Assembly: GCA_003152485.1 (NCBI GenBank)
Contig: PMAE01000019.1
Coordinates: 40,293 to 72,294, forward strand
DNA from: Gemmatimonadota bacterium
GTDB lineage: Bacteria > Gemmatimonadota > Gemmatimonadetes > Gemmatimonadales > Gemmatimonadaceae
Direction: 5' to 3'
Length of the DNA: 32,002 nucleotides
Shown here: positions 24,410-32,002 of the stretch, one piece after another
Layout of the letters: each line of letters starts with the position of its first letter
How positions within the stretch are numbered: the first letter of the stretch is position 1
Made by a program: the position numbers and the translations under genes
The notes under the pieces: generated by a model
The model's input: only the letters and a program-made list of their open reading frames with translations
What the model was told of the DNA's origin: nothing
Database searches by the model: none

Positions 24410-24982
24410 AGTCGAATATGGGGCGCGAGGGATTGTGCGCGAGTTGCTACGGCGAGGAACGGGAACCGTTGGGTACGCCGGTTACTATACGGCTCCCCGG
24501 GCGAGAAATGTTGGGTCGAGGAGGTCGCTGAATCCCAGGAAATGGATCGCCGAACGACTCCGGTCAAGGGTCGGCGTTCTTGGGCGCGGTCGATCTCAGC
24601 GGCCCAGAAAGGTGGGCCGCGTCCCGCGATATGATACCGTCGCCCCACGTCGTCACGCGACTCACACATCGCCTCCGCCGGCGCGATCCCCCCCGTGATC
24701 TCGCCGCGATCCCACCGTGATGCGGGCGACGATTACGCGGGGCGGAGCCCACGAATGCCGGGGCAAACGACAATTCTGCGGTTGTCCAGTTCTTGACATC
24801 ACGGAGGTGGGGCCGCACGCTATAGCGTTGTTACATCCCGTGAGGTGCGGGTGACACACCGAGGCGCTGTACGCCGCCTCCCGCGTGTCTCCCGCACCTC
24901 ACCCCATGGTGACTCGGTCCGTGTGTGGGCGAGACGCACGCGATCGAACAATCCGATGCCCCTCGCGCGAGGAGGATACGAA
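24410..24982. other. 573-bp intergenic region between divergent ASST and susC genes
   Basis: No reading frame here has family-like features. It should hold promoters for both flanking genes. A TTGACA box (24793-24798) and a TATAGC (24821-24826) occur on +, but 22 bp apart, longer than the usual 17, so I do not call a promoter firmly. The frame that becomes susC is open from 24845, but the Arg-rich stretch before 24983 looks untranslated. Confidence 0.5.
24971..24975 (+). promoter_or_regulatory. Shine-Dalgarno fixing the susC start
   Basis: GGAGG, 7 bases before GTG 24983. It supports this start over ATG 24995 and over the longer upstream frame, and it places the signal peptide at the true N-terminus. 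Confidence 0.75.
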
Positions 24983-27958
24983 GTGCACAAAACTATGTTC
25001 GCGATGCGGGGCGCTGTGCTGGCGGCGGCGCTCCTGAGTGGAACAGTCTGGCCCGCGGCAACGGCGCATGCGCAAGGGGCGCTCCGATCGTTGACTGGCC
25101 GCGTCACGGACGTCGACGACAAGGCGCCGGTGCCCGCGGCCTCGATCCAAGTCATTGGGACGACGCTGGGAGCGACGACGACCGATAGCGGGACCTTCTC
25201 GTTAAAGGTGCCGCAGGGCGTGGTCACGCTCACCGTGCGACGGATCGGGTTCCGCGCGATGACGATCTCGGTGTCGGCGGACCAGAGCGACATCTCGGTG
25301 GGGCTCACGCGTGACATCCTCGAGCTGCAGCAAGAGGTGGTGACGGGAGTCGCGACGAGTGTGGCCTCGGAGAACGCGGCCAACGACGTCGCCGTGGTGA
25401 CCTCGGAGAACCTGAACCGCGCGCCTGCCCCGACGATCGAGAACGCGTTGCAGGGCAAGGTACCGGGCGCGGTGATTCAGCAGAACAACGGCGGTGCCCC
25501 CGGCGGCGGGATGCAGGTCCAGATCCGCGGGATCACGTCGATGTTCGCCAACGCCTACCCGCTGTATGTGCTCGACGGCGTGATCATCAACAACGAGACC
25601 GTCAACAGCGGGCTCAATACGATCAGCCAGGCGAACGGTGGCGCGGCGTCGGACGAGCAGGACCTGAGCCCGAACCGGATCGCCGACCTCAACCCCGAGG
25701 ATATCGAGACCATCGAGGTGCTCAAAGGTGCCTCAGCGTCGGCGATTTACGGGTCGAAGGCGTCAGCAGGGGTGATCATCATCACCACCAAGAAGGGGAA
25801 AGCGGGCAAGCCGCGGATCGAGCTGTCGCAGAAAGTCGGCCACTTCACGCAGTCAAATACCTATGGCCTCCGCACCTTTCCGACACTCGCGAGCGCCGTC
25901 GCTTGGGGCAATGAATTTGGGTACGACCCCTCGTTCATCAAGTCCGTATACGCGGGTCCGCAGGACTATCAGAGCCAGTTGTTCGGCAACAACCAACTGT
26001 CCTACGAGACAGATGCGAGCCTGAGCGGCATCTCCGGCAACACGCAGTACTTCCTCTCCGGGCTCGCCAAGTACGACAATGGTATCATGAACAACACGGG
26101 CTACAACAAGCAGACGGTGCGGTCGAACATCACGCAGACGCTGGCCAGCAACCTCACGGCCACGGCGAATTTGAATTTCGCACACTCCGTCACGCGTCGC
26201 GGGGTCACAGGCAACGACAACATCGGCGTCAGTCCGTATGACGTCTTCTCGTACACACCGCAATTTGTCGCCCTGAACAAACAGGTGAACGGCGCGTGGC
26301 CGATCAATCCGTTCGGACCCGCCAACCCGTTCGCCGATGCGGACGAGATCAACACGCCGGAGACGGTCAACCGCTTCATCGGCGGCGGCAACATCGATTG
26401 GGAGCCGATCCGATTGCCGAACCAGACCCTCCATCTCACGTTCATGGGCGGCGCGGATTACACGACGCAGAACGACCTGTTCTACGCCCCGCCCGACCTG
26501 CAAGTGGAACAGGCGATCTCGTCCGGGCTCCCCGGCGTGGCGCAGGATCAGTACGCCAATACGACCTATCTGAACTACTCGATCAACCTGGTCCACCACT
26601 ACACGGGGCTCAAGTTCCTCGACGCGACGACCTCGATCGGATTCGTCCGCGAGAAGCGAAGTCTCGACAACCCCCTGGGCGCCGGACAGAACATCCTCGC
26701 CGGCGCCACGAATCCGACCCTGGGCGCGGTCCAGACGTTGACCTACAACGCGACCGCGGCCAAGGACCAATCGCTCTACGCACAGGAGCAGGTGCTCACC
26801 CTGCAGCAGCGGTTGGCGCTCACGGCGGGAGTGACCGCAGAGCGCACGACGAATGACGGTGACATCAACAAGTTCTATCCGTACCCGCGCTTCTCGGCTT
26901 CGTACCGTGTGCCGCAGTTCGCGGGCTTCCTGGATGAGTTGAAGCTCCGCGCCGCGTACGGTCAGTCGGGGACCCAGCCGAACTACGGCGTCAAGTACAC
27001 GGGGTTGAACACGACGAACTCGGGCGGGTTGAGCGGGGTCTACTCACCGCTGCTCCAGGGCGACACGTTGATCCGGCCCGAGCAGGAAGCGGAGATCGAG
27101 ACCGGCTTCGATGCCACGATCCTGCACTCCCGGGCGCAGTTCAGCTTCACCGTGTATCAGAAGCGGATCACGGATCTGTTACTCCAGGGCCAGGTCTCTC
27201 CGTCCCTCGGCTACGACCAGGCGTGGATCAACGGCGGCGAGTTCACCAACCAGGGCATCGAGCTGTCGTTGACCGCGACGCCGGTGGACATCCACAACGG
27301 ATTCCAGTGGGTGAGCACGACGTCGTTCTACCGGAACTACAGCGTGGTCAACTCGCTCCCGGAACCCGCGTTCGATCTGCAGAACGGTGGTGGCGGGAGC
27401 CTGGGCACGTTCCGCATCCAAGTGGGTCGGTCGGTCTCGCAGGTCGTGGGCCAGAACAACGGTCCCGATGGCCAGCCCATTCAAGCGGGCGATGCGCAGC
27501 CGAGTTACGTGATGAACTTCAACAACGAGTTCACGTTTCACCGCTTCCACGCGGCCGCGCTGGTCGTGTGGTCCCGTGGTGGCGCGGTCGGCAATTTTAC
27601 CGACAATCTCTTCGACGACAGCCAGGGGTTGCTCGCCGATTCGGCGCTCAGTGCCAAGCGGAACGCCGAGAACAATGCGAATGGGACGCCGTATCTCGAG
27701 ACCGCAACCTTCGTAAAGGTCCGTGAGGTCTCGGTCAGCTACTCGATACCTGATCGCTTCGTGTCGTGGCTCGGGGGCGGCCGCGTGAAAGACGCACGAC
27801 TGTCGATCACCGGGCGGGATCTGTTCGCGTGGTTTGCATATACCGGACTCGACCCCGAAGTCAATTTCGTCGGACAGACGCAGATCCAGCGCGGTCAGGA
27901 CGTCACACCATTTCCTCCTGCTCGCAGCGTGTTCTTCTCCATCGACCTGGGCCTCTGA
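24983..27958 (+). CDS. SusC/RagA-type TonB-dependent outer-membrane receptor
   Basis: A 991-residue receptor. The signal peptide ends at AHA30 before QG. A carboxypeptidase-D-like regulatory domain follows (about 35-115, SLTGRVTDVDDKAPVPAASI and RIGFRAMTISV). The plug carries the SusC signatures YPLYVLDGVIINN and IETIEVLKGASASAIYGSKASAGVIIITTKKG. The remainder is a 22-strand-type barrel with typical alternating aromatic strands, ending in FFSIDLGL. It imports a bound ligand across the outer membrane with energy from TonB. The SusD gene begins one base after its stop. The substrate cannot be read from the sequence. The gene is far longer than siderophore receptors, as expected for the SusC clade. 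Confidence 0.95.
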   Translation: MHKTMFAMRGAVLAAALLSGTVWPAATAHAQGALRSLTGRVTDVDDKAPVPAASIQVIGTTLGATTTDSGTFSLKVPQGVVTLTVRRIGFRAMTISVSADQSDISVGLTRDILELQQEVVTGVATSVASENAANDVAVVTSENLNRAPAPTIENALQGKVPGAVIQQNNGGAPGGGMQVQIRGITSMFANAYPLYVLDGVIINNETVNSGLNTISQANGGAASDEQDLSPNRIADLNPEDIETIEVLKGASASAIYGSKASAGVIIITTKKGKAGKPRIELSQKVGHFTQSNTYGLRTFPTLASAVAWGNEFGYDPSFIKSVYAGPQDYQSQLFGNNQLSYETDASLSGISGNTQYFLSGLAKYDNGIMNNTGYNKQTVRSNITQTLASNLTATANLNFAHSVTRRGVTGNDNIGVSPYDVFSYTPQFVALNKQVNGAWPINPFGPANPFADADEINTPETVNRFIGGGNIDWEPIRLPNQTLHLTFMGGADYTTQNDLFYAPPDLQVEQAISSGLPGVAQDQYANTTYLNYSINLVHHYTGLKFLDATTSIGFVREKRSLDNPLGAGQNILAGATNPTLGAVQTLTYNATAAKDQSLYAQEQVLTLQQRLALTAGVTAERTTNDGDINKFYPYPRFSASYRVPQFAGFLDELKLRAAYGQSGTQPNYGVKYTGLNTTNSGGLSGVYSPLLQGDTLIRPEQEAEIETGFDATILHSRAQFSFTVYQKRITDLLLQGQVSPSLGYDQAWINGGEFTNQGIELSLTATPVDIHNGFQWVSTTSFYRNYSVVNSLPEPAFDLQNGGGGSLGTFRIQVGRSVSQVVGQNNGPDGQPIQAGDAQPSYVMNFNNEFTFHRFHAAALVVWSRGGAVGNFTDNLFDDSQGLLADSALSAKRNAENNANGTPYLETATFVKVREVSVSYSIPDRFVSWLGGGRVKDARLSITGRDLFAWFAYTGLDPEVNFVGQTQIQRGQDVTPFPPARSVFFSIDLGL

Positions 27959-27959
27959 C

Positions 27960-29576
27960 ATGACCATCCTCTGCTCCGCTCATTCGCGCCGGCAGCGGGC
28001 TGGCCGCCCGCGTCCCGTCGTCGCCCGTCTGACGCGTCACGCCGCGCTGGTGGTCGCTCCGCTGCTCGCCGCAGTGCTCGCCGCCGCGTGTAAAGACACC
28101 AACGTGCCGTTACTCACGGGCCCGACCCAAGTGGCGTCGACGACCGTCGGGGTCCAGAACGCGGTCACGGGACTATTCAGCGCCGCCCGCAACGACGTCG
28201 GCAACTACGTCACCTTCATGTCCACGTTCTCCCGTGATGCGGCCAACTTCACGAACACCGAGCCGCGGTACATCACGGAGGGGATGGGACTCATACCCAT
28301 CTCCAACACCGATCAATTCTTCTCGGCGTCGATCTGGGACATCGAGTTCCGGAACGCCAAATTCGCCAACCAGATCATCGCGACGCTCCCGTCCGTGACC
28401 CCCGCGTATTCCACCGCGGACGCCGCGACGATCACGGGCGTGGTGCAGACGATGAAGGCGCTGCAGTTCATGATGCTGGCCGAAACGCGGGACACCTTGG
28501 GCGTGTCCGTGTACTCGATCGACGGTGGAAGTACTCCCCAACCCGTCTTCTGCAACAAGGACGTGTGGAAGTACATCGTCGCCCTTCTCGACTCGGGCAA
28601 CGCCGCGCTCCAGATCGCCGGGTCGAACCCGATCCCGGTGATCCTTCCCCCCGGATTTGTCTCGGTGTCGGCCATGGCCGCGCCGAGTACGAGCTCCGGA
28701 GCATTTGCGGCCTTCAATCGGGCATTGGCCGGGAAAGCCGGGTTGGAGTACGCGTACGCGATCGCACGGCAACTGGGTGCCGGGTCCGCACCCTCGCCGA
28801 CCACATCGGGCGCGCCCGATGCGACGGCGTTGACGCGGGCAGACAGCGCGCTCCACGCGTCGGCGCTGTTCAATCCGGCGGCGATCACCGCGCCGCAGGC
28901 TGGCGGGTTTACGGCCGATCCGTTCGGCGTGTATCACTCGTGGAGTCCGCAGTCCGGTGATCAGCTCAATCCGATCAACGGCATCATTGGCACGCTGGCC
29001 GTGCTGTGGGACATGGTCGTCGATGCGGACACGGTCCACGACGCGCGGTGGCACGCGAAGTTCGCGGTCAACCCAAACGCCGTGCAGCAACTGGCCTTCG
29101 CGCCCGCGGCGTCGCCCTACATCTACTCGTACTATCCGTCGGTGTCGACTCCCATTCCGATCGTGCGCAACGAAGAATTGACGTTGGTCGATGCGCAGAT
29201 CCAACTCGGGTTGGGCAACCTCGCCGCCGCCACCACGCTGATCAACACCGTACACCAGCAGGCGGGTGGGTTCGCCACCCCATTGGTGATCACGGCGGCC
29301 TATACCAACGTTCGAGACGCGCTGCTCAAGGAACAGCGCATCTCGACGCTGCTCGAAGCGAGCGGGGATCGTGACATCTCGATTCGCATGTATGGAATGG
29401 CGACGGTGTCCGATACGACATGGGATGCGACCTCCGGTCCCGACGCCGCCGCGGTCATCAGCGCGACGGCCGCGTTGGGGGCGAAACCAGTGGACCTGCA
29501 CACGTTGGTGGATCCGCCGCCTTCGACGGAGACCGACGGTCGTGGCGGCAATTACACGCTGACGTGCTCGCCGTAA
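27960..29576 (+). CDS. SusD/RagB-type substrate-binding lipoprotein
   Basis: A 538-residue protein that caps the SusC barrel. The N-terminus is basic and long, then a hydrophobic stretch ends in LAAACKD with acylated C44. The mature part has SusD-like helical features: GPTQVASTTVGVQNAVTGLF near the N-terminus, WDIEFRNAKFANQIIATL, and the C-terminal TLVDAQIQLGLGNLAAATTLIN and ALLKEQRISTLLEASGDRDI, which matches the RagB/SusD C-terminal pattern (ERR-like then basic patch). The gap to susC is one base (TGA-C-ATG), so translation is coupled. It is likely the surface-exposed partner for whatever the receptor imports. Confidence 0.9.
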   Translation: MTILCSAHSRRQRAGRPRPVVARLTRHAALVVAPLLAAVLAAACKDTNVPLLTGPTQVASTTVGVQNAVTGLFSAARNDVGNYVTFMSTFSRDAANFTNTEPRYITEGMGLIPISNTDQFFSASIWDIEFRNAKFANQIIATLPSVTPAYSTADAATITGVVQTMKALQFMMLAETRDTLGVSVYSIDGGSTPQPVFCNKDVWKYIVALLDSGNAALQIAGSNPIPVILPPGFVSVSAMAAPSTSSGAFAAFNRALAGKAGLEYAYAIARQLGAGSAPSPTTSGAPDATALTRADSALHASALFNPAAITAPQAGGFTADPFGVYHSWSPQSGDQLNPINGIIGTLAVLWDMVVDADTVHDARWHAKFAVNPNAVQQLAFAPAASPYIYSYYPSVSTPIPIVRNEELTLVDAQIQLGLGNLAAATTLINTVHQQAGGFATPLVITAAYTNVRDALLKEQRISTLLEASGDRDISIRMYGMATVSDTTWDATSGPDAAAVISATAALGAKPVDLHTLVDPPPSTETDGRGGNYTLTCSP

Positions 29577-29628
29577 TGGCGGACCCGGCAAACACTCTAG
29601 TACGAGCGTGACGGTAGGATGATGACGG

Positions 29629-29664
29629 CGAGGGCCGGTCGCAATGTATCGCGACCGGCCCTCG
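29629..29664 (+). terminator. 14-bp hairpin terminator after susD (family copy 3)
   Basis: CGAGGGCCGGTCGC / GCGACCGGCCCTCG with an 8-base loop, a perfect stem, followed by TGTTATTCTCT. It is 52 bases past the susD stop. It shares the GAGGGCCGG core with the hairpins at 21304 and 22830 and may separate the susCD and dehydrogenase transcripts. Confidence 0.82.
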
Positions 29665-29717
29665 TGTTATTCTCTGACGAGTAGCGTCTGACGTTTTGAC
29701 CTCCACGGAGCGCCGGA

Positions 29718-31670
29718 ATGCAGTCGACTAGCCGCGGGCGAGATCGGCGGTGGGCACGGAGTGACCGAGCCCACGATGTCGCGCAGGCTCCCGACGCCGT
29801 GCGACCGCGGTGGCAGCGCGCGATGGGAACGGCGTTCGGTACGGCGTTCGATGCGCCGACCCGGGCCGCGATCGTCGTCGTGGTCGCGACGGGAGTGCTC
29901 ACCGCGTGCGCGGGCGATCGCGCGGCGAGCGCGGGCGCGGGGGTGCGTGGCGCGCGCATCGGCACGCCGGTCGCCGGAGAGCCTGGCGAGTGGCCGATGC
30001 CGGCCAAGGATTACGCGGCGAGCCGGTACAGCGCGTTGAGCGACATCACGGCCGACAACGTGGATCGGATGACCGTGGCATGGACCTTTTCTACCGGCGT
30101 GCTCCGCGGGCACGAAGGGGCGCCCCTCGTCATTGGGTCCACGATGTACATCGTGACTCCCTATCCGAATGTGGCCTACGCGCTCGATCTCTCACGCCCC
30201 GGGGCGCCGTTGCGGTGGAAGTTTCGACCGGAGAACGCGCAAGCCGCGAAGGCCGAGGCGTGCTGTGATGTCGTCAACCGCGGGGCGGCGTATGCCGACA
30301 GCACGGTGTTCTACAATCTGCTCGACGGCCACACGGTGGCGGTCGATGCGCGGACGGGCGCTGAGCGGTGGCGCACGCAGGTGGCGGACCCGAGCCACGG
30401 CGAGACGATGACGATGGCGCCGCTCGTTGTGCACGGGAACGTGCTCGTCGGACCGAGTGGGGGGGAGATGGGCGTCCGCGGGTGGATCGCGGCCCTCGAT
30501 GCGCGCACCGGGCAGGAGCGGTGGCGCGCGTACAACCTCGGCCCGGACCGCGACGTGAAGATCGGTCCGAAGTTTACGCCGTTCTATGCGTCGGAGCGGG
30601 GGACGGATGTCGCTGCCACGAGCTGGCCGAGCGGGACGTGGCAACACGGCGGGGCGGCGACGTGGGGATGGTTGACGTACGATCCCGCGCTCAACCTCGT
30701 CTTCTATGGCACGAGCAATCCGGGGCCGTGGAACGGTGAGCTACGGCTTGGCGACAACAAGTATTCCAGCTCGATCATGGCTCGGGACCCCGATACGGGC
30801 GAGCTCCGGTGGGCGCTGCAAGTGACGCCGCACGACGTCTGGGACTACGACGCGGTCAACGAGAGCATCATCGCCGACCTCCCGATCCACGGCGTGATGC
30901 GCAAAGTGCTCGTGCACTTTGATCGCAACGGCTTCGCGTACACGATCGACCGGGCCACCGGGGAAATCCTGGTGGCGGAATCGTTCGTGCCGATGAATTG
31001 GTCCAGTGGTGTGGATCTGAAGACGGGGCGTCCGCGCGTCAACGCCGACAAAGTGACGCGCATCGGCAAGACCGTCACGAACATCTGTCCGAGCCTGGAA
31101 GGAGGGAAGAACCAACAGCCCGCGGCATTCTCTCCCGTCACGGGGCTGTTCTACGTCCCGACGAACAACCTGTGCATGGACTTCACTGGACGGACGCCGA
31201 CGTACATCGCGGGCACCCCATATATCGGCGCCGACGCGCCCGAGACCGGCGGCCCGGGAGGGTATCGCGGGGAGTTCATGGCGTGGGACGCGACGACGGG
31301 CAAGAAAGTATGGGGGATCCGCGAGCCATTCCCGGTCTGGAGTGGTGCGCTCGCGACGGCCGGCAACGTCGTGTTTTACGGGACCTTGGACGGATGGTTC
31401 AAGGCCGCTGACGCGCGCACCGGGGAACCGCTATGGCAATTCAAGGTGAGCTCCGGCGTGGTGGGAAATCCCATGACCTACCGGGCCCCTGACGGCAAGC
31501 AATACGTCGCGGTCTACGCGGGGATCGGAGGCGATATGGGTGCGCTCATCGCTGGCGACGTCGCGTCCGATGCGGCGTTCGACGTGCGCGAGCGCGGGAC
31601 GACCCTGCCGGATCTGGCGCAGCACACGAGCTTCGGTGGGACGTTGTTCGTATTTGCGCTGGGTCGGTAG
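29718..31670 (+). CDS. PQQ-dependent alcohol dehydrogenase, lanthanide-type metal site
   Basis: A 650-residue quinoprotein of the methanol/ethanol dehydrogenase family (eight-bladed propeller). A hydrophobic segment ends in LTACAGD, so C64 may be acylated and the enzyme lipid-anchored. The vicinal cysteines C182-C183 (AEACCDVVNRG) match the disulfide that contacts PQQ. The metal ligands are E250 (SGGEMGVRG), N334 (YGTSNPGPWN) and catalytic D376 in HDVWDYDAVNE. An extra Asp, D378, is two residues on. Spacings E-N 84, N-D 42 and D-D 2 are close to those of XoxF (E172, N256, D299, D301). The extra Asp is the hallmark of lanthanide-dependent enzymes; calcium MxaF-type enzymes have Ala there. GGAG lies 7 bases before ATG 29718. 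ATG 29823 would give a more ordinary signal peptide. Confidence 0.88.
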   Translation: MQSTSRGRDRRWARSDRAHDVAQAPDAVRPRWQRAMGTAFGTAFDAPTRAAIVVVVATGVLTACAGDRAASAGAGVRGARIGTPVAGEPGEWPMPAKDYAASRYSALSDITADNVDRMTVAWTFSTGVLRGHEGAPLVIGSTMYIVTPYPNVAYALDLSRPGAPLRWKFRPENAQAAKAEACCDVVNRGAAYADSTVFYNLLDGHTVAVDARTGAERWRTQVADPSHGETMTMAPLVVHGNVLVGPSGGEMGVRGWIAALDARTGQERWRAYNLGPDRDVKIGPKFTPFYASERGTDVAATSWPSGTWQHGGAATWGWLTYDPALNLVFYGTSNPGPWNGELRLGDNKYSSSIMARDPDTGELRWALQVTPHDVWDYDAVNESIIADLPIHGVMRKVLVHFDRNGFAYTIDRATGEILVAESFVPMNWSSGVDLKTGRPRVNADKVTRIGKTVTNICPSLEGGKNQQPAAFSPVTGLFYVPTNNLCMDFTGRTPTYIAGTPYIGADAPETGGPGGYRGEFMAWDATTGKKVWGIREPFPVWSGALATAGNVVFYGTLDGWFKAADARTGEPLWQFKVSSGVVGNPMTYRAPDGKQYVAVYAGIGGDMGALIAGDVASDAAFDVRERGTTLPDLAQHTSFGGTLFVFALGR

Positions 31671-31721
31671 GCCAATCGTGGCGATCCGCGGCGGCGAGTG
31701 ACGATTCGGATGGGAGGTGCT

Positions 31722-32002
31722 GTGGACCGAGTGACGCGGGTGTGCATCGCGGGCTGTGTTGCGACGTTGGCGATTCTCGCCGGCTGCAACCGAGAGGGGC
31801 GTGCAGCGGAGCAAAGTGTCGGCACGGTGGAGGCGACCCCTGTCTCGCAGTCTGCGTCGCTGCCACCGTCGCCGCCGGTTTCGCTGCCAGCTTCGCAGGC
31901 CGTGCTACGCGCGGCGGCCGTGACCGATGGCGCTGTGGCTCGGAGCGTCGGGTCGAGCGCACAAATTGGCGGCGGGCACGAGAGCGATGCGCAGAGCGAT
32001 GC
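31722..32002 (+). CDS. Lipoprotein, 5' part only
   Basis: The open frame runs off the end of the window. From GTG 31722 the product starts VDRVTRVCIAGCVATLAILAGCNRE, a clear lipoprotein signal with the lipobox LAGC. A Pro/Ser/Ala-rich low-complexity stretch follows. GGAGG lies 4 bases before the GTG, and the in-frame ATG at 31710 is the alternative. It begins 51 bp after the PQQ dehydrogenase and is therefore a candidate partner (for example a cytochrome c or binding protein), but no haem motif or other domain is visible in the part present. Confidence 0.6.
   Translation, partial: MDRVTRVCIAGCVATLAILAGCNREGRAAEQSVGTVEATPVSQSASLPPSPPVSLPASQAVLRAAAVTDGAVARSVGSSAQIGGGHESDAQSD

Noticed and set aside
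24793-24826. Sigma-70 promoter for susC
   Set aside because: A perfect TTGACA is present, but the only TATAAT-like match is 22 bp away; too long to call with confidence.
24845-24982. N-terminal extension of the SusC receptor
   Set aside because: Arg-rich with no signal peptide at its front; the GTG at 24983 has a good ribosome site and exposes a clean signal peptide.
28173-29591. 472-residue minus-strand frame opposite susD
   Set aside because: Repetitive Arg/Gly composition, no motif; the + frame has a lipoprotein signal and SusD features.

Overview
This is a GC-rich, densely coding chromosomal stretch from a Gram-negative, diderm bacterium. It carries several lipoprotein signal peptides, a SusC/SusD-type outer-membrane pair, a TonB C-terminal domain protein and LspA. 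High GC, SusC/RagA receptors outside a low-GC Bacteroidota background, many GTG starts and Ala/Gly/Pro-rich loop insertions together suggest Gemmatimonadota (Gemmatimonadaceae-like). That assignment is inference from gene content, not from a marker-gene search. I saw no rRNA, tRNA, CRISPR array, IS element, integrase or phage gene.

Layout. 1-318: 3' end of a SPOR-domain protein. 335-1669 (-): Spinster-like MFS transporter. 1853-2818 (+): TIM-barrel amidohydrolase. 2899-5628 (+): mutS. 5773-13318 (+): a probable metabolic operon of gcvT, gcvP, a TonB-C lipoprotein, a CBS-domain cystathionine beta-synthase/cysteine synthase and ddl. Several junctions overlap or are nearly contiguous, but no gcvH is present and a striking 7-bp-periodic tract sits between gcvT and gcvP. 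13496-14431 (+): rhomboid protease. 14548-14940 (-): queF with an unusual active-site-loop insertion. 15223-15723 (+): secreted His-rich-motif protein. 15827-16327 (-): lspA, 17 bp from the divergent PLP-dependent threonine/serine dehydratase (16345-17331 +). 17418-18338 (+): PAP2/Aur1-like phosphatase. 18432-20735 (+): membrane hybrid histidine kinase. 21044-21256 (+): cold-shock protein. 21389-24409 (-): arylsulfotransferase-like lipoprotein, PH-domain membrane protein and a second lipoprotein. 24983-32002 (+): SusC receptor, SusD lipoprotein, a PQQ-dependent alcohol dehydrogenase with a complete lanthanide-type metal site, and the start of another lipoprotein.

How it fits together. The left two-thirds is mostly housekeeping: mismatch repair, glycine cleavage, sulfur amino acids, peptidoglycan precursor, lipoprotein maturation and tRNA modification. 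The right end looks like a cell-envelope uptake and oxidation module: a TonB-dependent receptor and its SusD lid import a substrate or cofactor, and a lipid-anchored quinoprotein dehydrogenase may oxidise an alcohol in the periplasm. This SusCD plus lanthanide-type dehydrogenase cassette is the most interesting candidate system. The other notable signals are the heptamer tract, a family of near-identical terminator hairpins, repeated 11/12-bp tandem duplications, and low-complexity insertions in otherwise conserved enzymes.
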